64,000 nt of DNA from NCBI RefSeq assembly GCF_030693405.1, contig NZ_JAUYAW010000072.1, positions 124,001-188,000 on the forward strand, written 5' to 3'. Shown here in pieces: positions 21,326-29,887 of the stretch; the first letter of the stretch is position 1; each line of letters begins with the position of its first letter. Under the pieces are notes generated by a model, which was not told the origin of the DNA, made no database searches, and saw only the letters and a program-made list of their open reading frames with translations. The stretch comes from Phenylobacterium sp. Its GTDB lineage: Bacteria > Pseudomonadota > Alphaproteobacteria > Caulobacterales > Caulobacteraceae. The translations under genes were made by a program, and so were the position numbers.

Positions 21326-21667
21326 ATGGGTGGACCGCCAGAGGCGGGCCTCGACGACCTTCGTCGTCAGCTTGTCGAACTGCAGAGCGACGTAAAGCGG
21401 CTCACCGCCTATGGGCGCGCCGTCGCCACCGCCGTGGCGACCCTGTCTCCTGCCGCCCAGTCCGCCCTGGTCCAGGCCCTGGGGCGCGATGAGCTGCCTT
21501 TTGGCGATGATGCCCAAGGCGATCTTTTCGAGTCCTCGGGTCGTGTTCAGGCGCTCGGTCGCTCCGAGGCGGCCCTGGCGCGGGACCTGGAGCGGGCCCT
21601 CGTGGCCCATGCGGCGGAGCTGGATGAAGATCAGGCTGGAGAACAGGGCCGTTGGGCCCGGGGCTGA
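21326..21667 (+). CDS. Hypothetical protein
   Basis: A 113-aa protein that I do not recognise. It is mainly helical, with a likely coiled-coil start (LDDLRRQLVELQSDVKRLTAYG) and a second helix near the end (ARDLERALVAHAAELDEDQ). No signal peptide or cysteine is present. AGAGG lies 6 nt before the ATG and codon use matches its neighbours, so it is probably real. It ends 7 bp from the convergent receiver gene. Confidence 0.6.
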   Translation: MGGPPEAGLDDLRRQLVELQSDVKRLTAYGRAVATAVATLSPAAQSALVQALGRDELPFGDDAQGDLFESSGRVQALGRSEAALARDLERALVAHAAELDEDQAGEQGRWARG

Positions 21668-21674
21668 CGCGCCT

Positions 21675-22115
21675 TCAGATATTCAGACGCCAGAGAGCCT
21701 CGATCAGCTCGGCCGGTTCGAAGGGTTTGACGATCCATCCGGCGACGCCTGCGGCCCGTCCACGGGCCATTTTGGACTCTGCATCCTCACTCGACACGAT
21801 CATCACCGGAACCTCGGCGAAGGCTGGCCGCGAGCGAATTTCGGTCAGGAGCGCAAAGCCGTCCATCCGGGGCATGTTGAGGTCGGTCAGGACGACGTCG
21901 GGCCGGCGGCTGGCCATGATCGCCAGGGCGCTCGCCCCATCCTCGGCCACCCATACTTCATAACCCACCGCGCTCAGGACATCCTCCAGCAGGAGCCGGA
22001 TGACCGGGGAGTCATCGACCACCAGCACCCGGGTGGGTCCGCGCACCTGTTGGGGCGCCCGTCGCGCCTCAGGACCGGACATGCGCATCGCCTGAAGTGC
22101 ATGAGCGGCCTGCAT
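21675..22115 (-). CDS. Single-domain response regulator (CheY-like)
   Basis: A 146-aa receiver-only protein. The acidic pair is Asp34/Asp35 (VLVVDDSPVIR), the phosphoacceptor is Asp78 (VVLTDLNMPRMDG), the switch Ser is near 108 (MIVSSEDA) and the Lys is 130 (IVKPFEP). There is no output domain, so it must signal through a partner, like CheY or DivK. No histidine kinase is adjacent. The first 25 residues are extra; the start could be Met10 or Met12 instead. Confidence 0.88.
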   Translation of the reverse strand: MQAAHALQAMRMSGPEARRAPQQVRGPTRVLVVDDSPVIRLLLEDVLSAVGYEVWVAEDGASALAIMASRRPDVVLTDLNMPRMDGFALLTEIRSRPAFAEVPVMIVSSEDAESKMARGRAAGVAGWIVKPFEPAELIEALWRLNI

Positions 22116-22206
22116 GGTCGGCTAAGGTTCCACAGAGTGACAGGAGGAGAGCCCCTCGCATCCATCCCATTCGCAGAAGCGACGAAAGATACGGTTAAAG
22201 ACGAGA

Positions 22207-22228
22207 AAATTCTCCATTAAGAGAATTT
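22207..22228 (-). terminator. AT-rich hairpin after the Sel1 gene
   Basis: AAATTCTC and GAGAATTT form a perfect 8-bp stem with a 6-base loop, followed on the minus strand by TCTC. It is conspicuously AT-rich in this GC-rich region and lies downstream of the Sel1 gene. It is a weak terminator candidate. Confidence 0.4.
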
Positions 22229-22286
22229 GCGGGCGCGAGCAAGGTGCTGCGCTGCAGCAAACTTGGCCGCCGAACGGCCCTGGCCC

Positions 22287-23447
22287 CTAGCTTAGACCGG
22301 CCAGGACGTCGCAGGCGTTGCTGGAAAAGTCCTTATCATCGCACTCGGCCCGCAGAACCTGCCGGGCGCGGGCAAGGTCAGGCGCGCCCCCCACGCCTTT
22401 TATCAGCATGTCGGCATAGGCGACGCAGCCCCAGCCTGAGTCGCAGACGAACCGCTCCAGGGCCCTCGCCAGGGGCAGGTCAGCGGTGATATCGCCCCGC
22501 CGATGCATGCCCGCCAGCGATCGGCAGCCCGGCGGATAGGCCACCTGGCAGGCGAGGCTGTAGGCGTCCGCGGCATCCGCCACGTTCTTGGTGATGGCCG
22601 ATCCCGAACGCAGGGCGTCGCCAACCTCATCGCATCCCGCGCCGTCCCCCAGGACGCAGGCGCGAAGATAGAGATCGAGCGCCCTTTGAGGATCGACCGG
22701 CATATTCTGGAACCCGTGCTTCCATTCCCAGGCGGCGCGCGCGCAGGCCCTGGCCACCCCGCCATCGCAGGCCTCGGTCAGCATCGCCTTCTTCCGGCTC
22801 AGCGGCGTGCCCGCCGGCAGCCGATGCGCCTCCTTGAAGGTCTGCAGGGCCACCCGGTAGGCGGAGGCCAGAGCGTAGTCGACCGCGCCGATTTCGTAGA
22901 GCTCTTCGCAATAGTCGAACTCATTGGTCAGGCAGGTGCGGCCCGCGATGATCAGCAACATTTCATCGGTGTTCAGTGGGATCAGGTCTTCCTGCATCAT
23001 CATCATCGCCAAGGCGTCGCAGGCCTCGCCGTCTCCGATGTCGCAGGCCCGGGCGTAAAGATAGGCCGCGCGGGCTGGCTTTTGCGGACCGCCCTCTCCC
23101 TCCGCGTACATGTCGCCCAACATCAGGCACGCGCTGGCTTCGGAGGCTGCGCTCCAGGAGATGTTGACGACGCAGGCCTTGGCGAAGAGTTGGCGCGCGC
23201 GTCGACGATCGGCCGGCCCGCCCACGCCGTCAGCGACCATGGTGGCGAGCATCGTGCAGCCGCTCAGATGGCCGCCCTCGCAGGCGCGCTCAAACTCCCG
23301 CCGCGCCGTCACATTATCTGACCGCATCACGGCCTGCTGTCCGGCGCGGAAGTTGGCCTCGGCCTGCGGGGTGGCGGCGGAGGCGGGATGCGCCAGGAGC
23401 AGGCTCAGGGCGAGCGCGGCTACGGCCAATAGAGCAGACAGTGGCAT
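22287..23447 (-). CDS. Secreted Sel1-like repeat protein
   Basis: A 386-aa protein with a signal peptide (LLAVAALALSLLLAHPASA, cleavage after ASA) and several Sel1-like repeats. The repeats show the pattern 'A..LY.RAC..GDG.AC..L' and occur from about residue 35 to the end, often with paired cysteines (for example RACEGGHLSGC and RACVLGDGAGC). This resembles the Cys-rich Sel1/Hcp-type periplasmic proteins in which disulphides staple the repeats. It is a protein-protein scaffold; the partner is unknown. GGGAGGG precedes the ATG at 23447. Confidence 0.85.
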   Translation of the reverse strand: MPLSALLAVAALALSLLLAHPASAATPQAEANFRAGQQAVMRSDNVTARREFERACEGGHLSGCTMLATMVADGVGGPADRRRARQLFAKACVVNISWSAASEASACLMLGDMYAEGEGGPQKPARAAYLYARACDIGDGEACDALAMMMMQEDLIPLNTDEMLLIIAGRTCLTNEFDYCEELYEIGAVDYALASAYRVALQTFKEAHRLPAGTPLSRKKAMLTEACDGGVARACARAAWEWKHGFQNMPVDPQRALDLYLRACVLGDGAGCDEVGDALRSGSAITKNVADAADAYSLACQVAYPPGCRSLAGMHRRGDITADLPLARALERFVCDSGWGCVAYADMLIKGVGGAPDLARARQVLRAECDDKDFSSNACDVLAGLS

Positions 23448-23600
23448 GCGCCCTCCCCAGGGAATTGAGCCCACTGCCGAAGTTCCTTTGGGAACAGGCG
23501 TTTGGCAAGTCCGGAGGACCAGCTTCGCAACGCGAATCGTCTGCCAAGAGCAGGTGCAACGTCAGGTATTGGGCGGCCCTCTGCTCGCCCGGGATCGCAG

Positions 23601-24191
23601 CTAATATTGAGCGATGTCCTCGCCCTGATGGACCAGAAGCGCCCTGGCCGGCCCGTCGCCTCCAGTGGTCAGGCCAAACCCCATCTGGCCATCAAAATAG
23701 ACACTGTCGCCCTGGCCGAGCGACAGGGGAGCGTAGGCATCGGAATGCATGACGATCTGACCCGAAAGCACCATCAGATAGGCTTCCCCCGATGCGCGGA
23801 GCAGCCCGCCGACAGGCTGGTTGTTGACCACTTCGAAGACCACCGGCGTAAAGGTCCGGCGAAGCAGGTCGGTGGCGCCGGCCAGACCGGTCAGTCCTCC
23901 GAAGTCACGGGGCTCGCCCTCGCCCGCACGGATCACAGCGCGTCGCGCGGCCTGGGCTGGGGCCGGCTCGCTGAGCGGATCTGGCCGAAGGAGGTGGTCG
24001 ATCTCCACATCGAGCGCGCGGCAGAGGCGGATCAACACCTCGTAGCCGAGAGAGGTCTGCCCCAGCTCCACCTTGGACAGGCTCGACAGGGGCACGCCCG
24101 ACCGAATGCTGAGGTCGGCCAGGGTCCAGCCCCGGTCCCGACGCAACCGTCGGATCGCGGCGCCGGCCGCCGCAGACAGGCGGTGGGTCAT
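23601..24191 (-). CDS. XRE-family regulator with cupin domain
   Basis: A 196-aa regulator. The N-terminal helix-turn-helix (about residues 8-62) is GWTLADLSIRSGVPLSSLSKVELG. The C-terminal cupin_2-like barrel (about 105-190) contains GEAYLMVLSGQIVMHS and LGQGDSVYFDGQMGFGL. Such proteins sense small ligands such as amino acids or aldehydes. I use the ATG at 24191; a TTG at 24212 is also possible. No clear target lies next door. Confidence 0.88.
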   Translation of the reverse strand: MTHRLSAAAGAAIRRLRRDRGWTLADLSIRSGVPLSSLSKVELGQTSLGYEVLIRLCRALDVEIDHLLRPDPLSEPAPAQAARRAVIRAGEGEPRDFGGLTGLAGATDLLRRTFTPVVFEVVNNQPVGGLLRASGEAYLMVLSGQIVMHSDAYAPLSLGQGDSVYFDGQMGFGLTTGGDGPARALLVHQGEDIAQY

Positions 24192-24252
24192 CAGGCGATC
24201 TTGCACGGCCAAAGGACGGACAAACGGCGGCTCCCCAGCGAGGCGGCCATGC

Positions 24253-25233
24253 TTAAGCCTGATGAACCGCCAAGGCCAAGCGCAGTTGCTCGGCCATCAT
24301 GGTTTTCAGCCGTTGAGGGCCCAGAATCTCCACCTTGTCGCCCCAGCTGAACAGATGCCAGGCGAGCTCCCGCATCCCGCTGGCGCGGAAGGTGATCAGC
24401 ACCGAACCATCGGGCTGGGGGGTGATCTCCTGGGTGGAGTGGAACCGCCAGCCCAGGGCCTCTTCCGCCCCATGGGGCCTGACGCGCAGCCGCACGTCCT
24501 CCACCTCGTCCTGGTAGATGCCGAAGCTACGGTCCACGAAGGCGGCGAGGGAAAAATCGGCCGGCGGCGCAGCGGGCCGGTCGAGCAGCTCCACCTCCGC
24601 CAGCCTGTCCAACCGCCAGGTGCGCGGCGCGCCGGCCTCGCCTTCAGCAGCCAGCAGGTAGTTGCTGCGCCCGAACAGCAGGCCAAGCGGCGTCACTTCC
24701 CGGCGGCGTCCCGGCGTGCTGCCGCCCAGATAGACGAAGGCCAGCTGGCGCAGGCTGAGCAGCGCCTCACGCACCTGACGCAGGACGGTTTCATCCTCGA
24801 AGGGGCGGGGGCCGGGCGCCAGGGCGATGGCCTCGGCCTGCAGCATCGCCTCGAGGTCCGGGGCCAGGCGCCGGCGCGCCGGGGCCCGCATGGCCGACAG
24901 CACCTTGGTTTCGAGCCGGGCCAGGGCCGCGGCCCGCCCCCGGGCGCCTGAGGCCCGAAACTGCTCGGCGGCGGCGCGCAGGGCGCCCAGCTCCTCGGCG
25001 TCGGGGGTTTGGAACAGGGCGTCGAGGCCTGCGGGAATGCGGAACCGACGGGTGGGCGGGTCCTCGATCTCCTCGAACTGTGGGAAGAGGTCGCGCAAGG
25101 CGTCGCGCATCCGCTCGGCGGTGCGTCGACCGACGCCGATCTCCTGCGCCATCTCATCCAGGGTCAGACCCTCGGCCGTACTGGCCAGGGCGCGGGCGAG
25201 CTCGAGCAGCAGGGCGGCCTTCTCGTGGCGCAT
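24253..25233 (-). CDS. WYL-domain transcriptional regulator
   Basis: A 326-aa regulator. The N-terminal winged helix (residues 1-60) includes LDEMAQEIGVGRRTAERMRDAL. The WYL domain is at about 145-215, with VTPLGLLFGRSNYLLAAE and WRLDRLAEVELLD. A C-terminal WCX-like extension ends LGPQRLKTMMAEQLRLAL. WYL proteins bind single-stranded nucleic acid or ligands and often act in DNA-damage or defence control; no such system is next to it here. AGGAGAA precedes the ATG at 25233. A dyad operator candidate lies just upstream. Confidence 0.9.
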   Translation of the reverse strand: MRHEKAALLLELARALASTAEGLTLDEMAQEIGVGRRTAERMRDALRDLFPQFEEIEDPPTRRFRIPAGLDALFQTPDAEELGALRAAAEQFRASGARGRAAALARLETKVLSAMRAPARRRLAPDLEAMLQAEAIALAPGPRPFEDETVLRQVREALLSLRQLAFVYLGGSTPGRRREVTPLGLLFGRSNYLLAAEGEAGAPRTWRLDRLAEVELLDRPAAPPADFSLAAFVDRSFGIYQDEVEDVRLRVRPHGAEEALGWRFHSTQEITPQPDGSVLITFRASGMRELAWHLFSWGDKVEILGPQRLKTMMAEQLRLALAVHQA

Positions 25234-25243
25234 CGGATTCTCC

Positions 25244-25262
25244 TGCGTCCGATTCTGACGCA
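25244..25262. promoter_or_regulatory. Dyad operator candidate, WYL divergent promoter
   Basis: TGCGTC-cgattct-GACGCA is a perfect 6-bp inverted repeat with a 7-bp spacer, in the 75-bp gap between the WYL regulator and the divergent 138-aa gene. The position suggests autoregulation by the WYL protein. Confidence 0.45.
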
Positions 25263-25308
25263 TCCCCCCTCTAGGGTCCAGGGTGTCGAGAGGAAACGGA
25301 GACACCCC

Positions 25309-25725
25309 ATGCGCGCCGCCCGCACCCCATCCCGCCGTCGGTCCAGCGCCGCCGCCCCGCTGCTGGACCTCGCCCCCCGTCCCGAGGCGCCGGGCGCCGA
25401 CCTGATCGCCGCGGTCCTGACCCATGCTGACCTGGAGACTCGCCTGACACCCCGCCGGGTGCGCCGGTCCCTGTCGCCCTATCGCGCCGCCGAGCTGCGC
25501 GAGGCCGGGCGGCTAAACGCCGCCGAGGCCGCCCGCAGCCTCGACCTGGCCGTCATCTGGGATGAGGCCGAAGCCGAGGTGGTGCGGGTGATCGACGACG
25601 CGCCGCTTCGCCACAAGGCTCAGTCAGGTCCCGACTGGTGGGAGGACGCCTGGGACGATGAAGACCTCTGGCAGGCGCCGGCCGCCCGGCCGGTTCTGCG
25701 GACCGTTCAGGGGGGGCGTCGATGA
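25309..25725 (+). CDS. Hypothetical protein divergent from WYL regulator
   Basis: A 138-aa protein that I do not recognise. It has an Arg-rich start, a central helical segment (RRVRRSLSPYRAAELREAGRL, about residues 50-70) and a Trp/Asp-rich stretch (DWWEDAWDDEDLWQ, about 108-121). Its reading frame is fully open in a coding-like composition. Divergence from the WYL gene with a shared dyad suggests it is the regulator's target. A 51-codon frame overlaps its stop. Confidence 0.6.
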   Translation: MRAARTPSRRRSSAAAPLLDLAPRPEAPGADLIAAVLTHADLETRLTPRRVRRSLSPYRAAELREAGRLNAAEAARSLDLAVIWDEAEAEVVRVIDDAPLRHKAQSGPDWWEDAWDDEDLWQAPAARPVLRTVQGGRR

Positions 25726-25877
25726 GCCCGTCGCGCTGGATGTTCCCGCCCACCCTGTTCCAGGCCCGGATGCCGGGCGCGGCCCCGGCTCAGTTTCGCC
25801 GCCGCCTTGACCCGCCCCCCGCGGCGGTTCAAGGGGCCGGCCATGTCGAAAGCCACCCCCGCCACCCGCGCCCTTGA
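25722..25877 (+). CDS. Possible 51-aa overlapping small ORF
   Basis: It starts with an ATGA overlap on the stop of the 138-aa gene (MSPSRWMFPPTLFQ...) and ends inside the ybaK gene at 25877. The overlap is the arrangement of translationally coupled genes, but the product is Pro/Arg-rich with no recognised family. It may be chance. Confidence 0.25.
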   Translation: MSPSRWMFPPTLFQARMPGAAPAQFRRRLDPPPAAVQGAGHVESHPRHPRP

Positions 25878-26313
25878 CCGCGCCGGCGTCGCCTACGCCC
25901 TGCATGTCTACGACTATGCCCCGGCGCCGGGGAAGATTGGCCTGCAGGCCGCCACGGCCCTTGGGGTTGATCCGGGGCAGGTGCTCAAGACCCTGATGGT
26001 GCTTGTGGATGGCCAGGCCCTGTGCGCCGTGGTGCCATCCGACCGGGACGCGTCCTTGAAGCGGCTCGCCCAGGCGGTCGGCGGCAAGGCCGCCCAGATG
26101 ATGCCGCCTGACGCCGCCGAACGCGCCACCGGCTACAGGGTCGGCGGCATCAGCCCCCTGGGCCAGCGCCACCCCGCGCCCGTGCTGGTGGAAGCCTGCG
26201 CCCTCGACCTCGCCCAGGTGTTCGTCAACGGCGGCCAGCGGGGCCTGCAGATCCGCCTGGCGCCGCGCGACCTGATCACGGCGTCGGACGCCCGGACCGC
26301 CTCTTTCACCTGA
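25843..26313 (+). CDS. ybaK: Cys-tRNA(Pro)/Cys-tRNA deacylase (YbaK/EbsC type)
   Basis: A 156-aa YbaK-family protein that trans-edits mischarged Cys-tRNA(Pro). Family signatures are the catalytic-Lys region VLKTLMVLVDGQ (about residue 46-57), the GGKAAQMM loop and GYRVGGISPLGQ. The start at 25843 (MSKATPATRALDRAGVAY) has AAGGGG upstream; the frame is open 36 nt earlier. The editing role is known for the family; it is inferred here. Confidence 0.9.
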   Translation: MSKATPATRALDRAGVAYALHVYDYAPAPGKIGLQAATALGVDPGQVLKTLMVLVDGQALCAVVPSDRDASLKRLAQAVGGKAAQMMPPDAAERATGYRVGGISPLGQRHPAPVLVEACALDLAQVFVNGGQRGLQIRLAPRDLITASDARTASFT

Positions 26314-26398
26314 CGCAACGGCGCCGAAGCAAAGGCTTTGGCGACGTAGCGTCAACGGGCGTAGGTTACCGATGTTCACTCGTCATCCCGGAGGGCAG

Positions 26399-27013
26399 AT
26401 GGGTACGACGGCGACCACCTCGGCGGTGCTGGCGCGGCGACGCAGCTATCATGTGGGCAATGTCCGCTCGCAGCTGTCGTCTGCGGCCAGCGCGCTCCTG
26501 GAGACAGAAGGCGCCTCGGCGCTCAGCCTGCGGGCGATCGCCCGGCGGACCGGCGTCGCCCTGGGCACGGTCTATTACCACTATGCCGACAAGCACGCCC
26601 TCCTGGCCGGTCTGGCGGCTGAAGGGTTCCGCGATCTCGCCGCGCAACTGCGGGCCGCCACCGACGGCCGGGGTGAGGTCAGCGGAATTCGAGCCGCCGG
26701 TATGGCCTATCTCGGCTTCGTCCGGGCGCGCCCGGCCCTCTATGGACTGATGTACGAAATGCGCGATGTCGGCCGCAGGGAAGAGGTGGAAGAGGCGGAG
26801 ACCGCCGCCTTCGCCGAGATGATCCGCGCCGCGGGAGAAGACTTCAAATCCACCGCCCAGCCGGAGGCGATCCGGCAGGTCGCCCAGGCGATCTGGGCCT
26901 GCGCCCGGGGAATCGCCGCCCTGGCCCTGGCCCGCGGCGGCCCTGGTCGGCTGGACAGCGAGACGGTCCGCGAGGCGGTTCTTGGCCTGGAAACCCTGGT
27001 CTCCCGACCCTGA
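26399..27013 (+). CDS. TetR/AcrR family regulator
   Basis: A 204-aa TetR-type repressor. The HTH is ASALSLRAIARRTGVALGTV followed by YYHYADKHALLAGL (about residues 40-75). The C-terminal domain (TetR_C-type, about 90-200) holds a ligand pocket with RARPALYGLMYEM. GGAGGG precedes the ATG at 26399; an ATG at 26372 lacks one. It lies just upstream of and codirectional with the TonB receptor, and a dyad lies between them, so it probably controls that receptor. Confidence 0.9.
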   Translation: MGTTATTSAVLARRRSYHVGNVRSQLSSAASALLETEGASALSLRAIARRTGVALGTVYYHYADKHALLAGLAAEGFRDLAAQLRAATDGRGEVSGIRAAGMAYLGFVRARPALYGLMYEMRDVGRREEVEEAETAAFAEMIRAAGEDFKSTAQPEAIRQVAQAIWACARGIAALALARGGPGRLDSETVREAVLGLETLVSRP

Positions 27014-27062
27014 ATTCGCCTGTAACGGGCGCTGGCGCCCCCTAATGAATTTTCGCCTATCC

Positions 27063-27081
27063 GAACAGTGTTCGACTGTTC
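27063..27081. promoter_or_regulatory. Dyad operator candidate, TonB receptor
   Basis: GAACAGT-gttcg-ACTGTTC is a perfect 7-bp inverted repeat with a 5-bp spacer, 68 bp upstream of the receptor start and just downstream of the TetR gene. The size matches TetR-family operators. Confidence 0.5.
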
Positions 27082-27148
27082 CAGCTTGATCCTTATCAAC
27101 TTCGCACGACGGGCCAATCAAGAGCCTGCGGCGGCTGGGAGGAAAACA

Positions 27149-29689
27149 ATGACCAACATCCTGCGCTTGCGCAGCCTATTCATCATGGGCGCCTCTACCG
27201 CGGCGATCGCCGCAGCGACGCCAGCCTTGGCCCAGCAGGCCACCATGCTTGAGGAGCTCGTCGTCACCGCCGAGCGCCGCGATCAGAGCCTGCAGGATGT
27301 GCCCGTCGCCGTGACGGCCTACACCAGCGAGCGGCGCGACCTTCTAGGGATCGCCACGGTCGAGGACCTGGCCCGCAACTCGCCTAGCGTGGCCTACACC
27401 AACAATGACCGTCTCTCGATCCGGGGCTTCGGTCGCCTGACCAACGCCATCGGCACCGACCCGTCGGTGGCCCTCTATTCCGACGGCATCTTCTCCAACT
27501 CGATGGCGGACTCCTCGACCCCGTCCCTGTTCATCGAGCGGACCGAAATCCTGCGCGGCCCCCAGGGCACCCTGTATGGCCGTAACTCTGTCGGCGGCGC
27601 CCTGAACATCATCGGCAAGCGGCCCGCCTATGAGTTCGAAGGCGAGTTCCGCGGCGCGGTGGGCAACTACGGCACCTGGCAGACCGACCTGCTGATGAGC
27701 GGCCCGGTGACCGAGGGCCTCCGTTTCCTGGTCGGCGGCTCCCTGCAGCGTCGGGAAGAGGGCTTCATCGAGAACGTCGGCCCGGCCGGCGACACCAGCG
27801 CGGTGAAGCGCTGGATGTTCGAGGCGCAGGTCGAGGCCGACCTGGGCGAGAACATCGTGGCGCGCCTGCGCTACACCAAGTTCGACTGGGACGACTCCTA
27901 CGGCGTCGGCAACGTGCATGAGGCGGTGATCTCGCCCTACGACACCACCTCGATCACCGGTCTGGGCAACTCGGCCCTCTACTACAACCCGACCTTCGGC
28001 TTCGCCGGGATCAATCCGAGCACGGCCGATGAGTACCGGATCAACACCAACCAGACCAACGAGGGCAAGCTCAGCGACCACAATCGCCTGCACTTCGACC
28101 TGACCTGGGATCTCGGCGGCGCGACCCTGAAGTACCTCGCCGGCTATCAGGAGTATGTCTACAACACCAACGGCGACGAGGACCGCTCGGCCCGGACCGG
28201 CAACTACAGCATCCCGGCCGCGACGCCGTTTGGCGCCTATACGGCGACCAATGTCTCACCGAACCAGCGCTTCTTCTACGAAGAGGATCAGAAGTGGTGG
28301 TCGAACGAGATCAACCTGTCGTCCAATTCCGACGGCCCGCTGCAGTGGATCACCGGCCTCTACCAGTATCACCAGAACTACTCGCAGCCCCAGGGCCTGC
28401 GGGTCCTCGGCGATCCGGCGATGCTGTCCCCGCTGAACCTGGCGACGGGCGGCGCGGCTCCCCCGAACCCGAATGGCAATTATCTGTTTGTGGACGGGAC
28501 GCTTGAGGTCGATTCCTACGCCGTGTTCGGTCAGGTCGACTACGATTTGAACGAGCAGTGGACCCTGACGGCTGGCCTGCGCTGGTCCAAGGACGAGAAG
28601 ACCGGCACTGACTTCGCCCGCTACGTCTCACGGACCAACACCACCACCACGGTTCTGGCGGCTGGCGGCGTCCCCGCCGCCGTGGGTCAGGGCCTGGCGG
28701 TCGACTTCACCACCTTCGTGGTCTGTGGCGGGCCGACCATCGCCACCTGCCTGGCCAATCCGCTCTACAGCAACCTGCGGGCGGCGCCCGGCGGCGGGCT
28801 TGTGCGGGACCTGAACGCCGAATACGACGCCTTCACCGGCACCCTCGGCGTGCAGTGGCAGCCCGACGTCGACACCAACGCCTACCTTCGCTACAGCCGC
28901 GGCTACAAGTCGGGCGGGTGGCTGGCCTCCAACGGCCTGACGCCCTTCCCCTATGCTGACGCTGAGTATGTGGACAACTACGAGCTGGGTCTGAAGAAGA
29001 CCTGGGGCGGGGTGTTCCAGCTCAACACGGCCCTGTTCTACGCCGACTATCAGGGCTTCCAGGCCCCGCTCACCGTGGTTCTGAACTCTACCACAGGGTC
29101 CACGGGCACCCAGTTCCTCAATCTGGAGGCCCGCAACTGGGGTCTCGAGGTCGAAGGTCAGTGGGCCCCGGTCCAGGGCCTGCAGCTGTTCGGCAGCTAT
29201 GCCTATATCAACGCCGAGATCACCGAAGGCTGCTGCTACGTGGACACCAATGATCCGCGGGCGCTCCAGGCCAACTCCCGCCCGGTGGGCGCGCCGCTGG
29301 CCAATGGCAGCCGTAATCAGAGCCTGGTGGGCAGCCGTCTTCCCATGACCCCGGAACACAAGGTCAATTTGGGCGGCAACTACACCATGGACTTCACGCC
29401 CGGCAGCCTGACGCTGGGGGTGACCTACACCTATACCGATGACATGCAGACCGGCGTGTTCGGCTCGCCGCGCTACACCGCGCCGTCGAACGAAAATATC
29501 GACCTGCGGGCCCTCTGGAAGGATGTCGAGGATCGCTTCACGATCATCGGCTATGTGAAGAACGCCACCGATGAGGTTGCCTATCAGAGCTCGACTCCGT
29601 CGGCTGTCACCGGAATTGGCACCTTCCGTCAGACGGTGAAGCTCAACTTCCCCCGCACCTTCGGGGTGGAGCTGCAGTACCGCTTCTAA
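27149..29689 (+). CDS. TonB-dependent outer-membrane receptor
   Basis: An 846-aa TonB-dependent receptor. The signal peptide ends ATPALAQ, followed by the TonB-box-like LEELVVTAERRDQSLQDVP. The plug (to about 160) has SIRGFGR and RGPQGTLYGRNSVGGALNI. The rest is a 22-strand-type barrel ending in Phe (GVELQYRF), the outer-membrane assembly signal. Caulobacterales use many such receptors for oligosaccharides, siderophores or aromatics; the ligand is unknown. A strong terminator follows. The ATG at 27149 has GGGAGGAAA 5 nt upstream. Confidence 0.94.
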   Translation: MTNILRLRSLFIMGASTAAIAAATPALAQQATMLEELVVTAERRDQSLQDVPVAVTAYTSERRDLLGIATVEDLARNSPSVAYTNNDRLSIRGFGRLTNAIGTDPSVALYSDGIFSNSMADSSTPSLFIERTEILRGPQGTLYGRNSVGGALNIIGKRPAYEFEGEFRGAVGNYGTWQTDLLMSGPVTEGLRFLVGGSLQRREEGFIENVGPAGDTSAVKRWMFEAQVEADLGENIVARLRYTKFDWDDSYGVGNVHEAVISPYDTTSITGLGNSALYYNPTFGFAGINPSTADEYRINTNQTNEGKLSDHNRLHFDLTWDLGGATLKYLAGYQEYVYNTNGDEDRSARTGNYSIPAATPFGAYTATNVSPNQRFFYEEDQKWWSNEINLSSNSDGPLQWITGLYQYHQNYSQPQGLRVLGDPAMLSPLNLATGGAAPPNPNGNYLFVDGTLEVDSYAVFGQVDYDLNEQWTLTAGLRWSKDEKTGTDFARYVSRTNTTTTVLAAGGVPAAVGQGLAVDFTTFVVCGGPTIATCLANPLYSNLRAAPGGGLVRDLNAEYDAFTGTLGVQWQPDVDTNAYLRYSRGYKSGGWLASNGLTPFPYADAEYVDNYELGLKKTWGGVFQLNTALFYADYQGFQAPLTVVLNSTTGSTGTQFLNLEARNWGLEVEGQWAPVQGLQLFGSYAYINAEITEGCCYVDTNDPRALQANSRPVGAPLANGSRNQSLVGSRLPMTPEHKVNLGGNYTMDFTPGSLTLGVTYTYTDDMQTGVFGSPRYTAPSNENIDLRALWKDVEDRFTIIGYVKNATDEVAYQSSTPSAVTGIGTFRQTVKLNFPRTFGVELQYRF

Positions 29690-29716
29690 GCCCGATCAGG
29701 CTTGGATCAGCATTGA

Positions 29717-29747
29717 GGGCGGCGCGGGATTTCCGCGCCGCCCTTTT
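29717..29747 (+). terminator. Rho-independent terminator after TonB receptor
   Basis: GGGCGGCGCGG pairs perfectly with CCGCGCCGCCC across a 5-base loop and is followed by TTTT. It is a strong intrinsic terminator 28 bp after the receptor stop codon. Confidence 0.9.
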
Positions 29748-29887
29748 CTGTCTGCCCACGGTGGTCTGCTGGCCTCAGGCTTCGCTCGACACACGCGCAT
29801 AGTCCACTTGGATCATGCGCCCCCCGACCAACCCGTGGTGGAGCAGGTGCGACAGTTTCGCACACGCTTTCACAGGGGTTCTTCATC

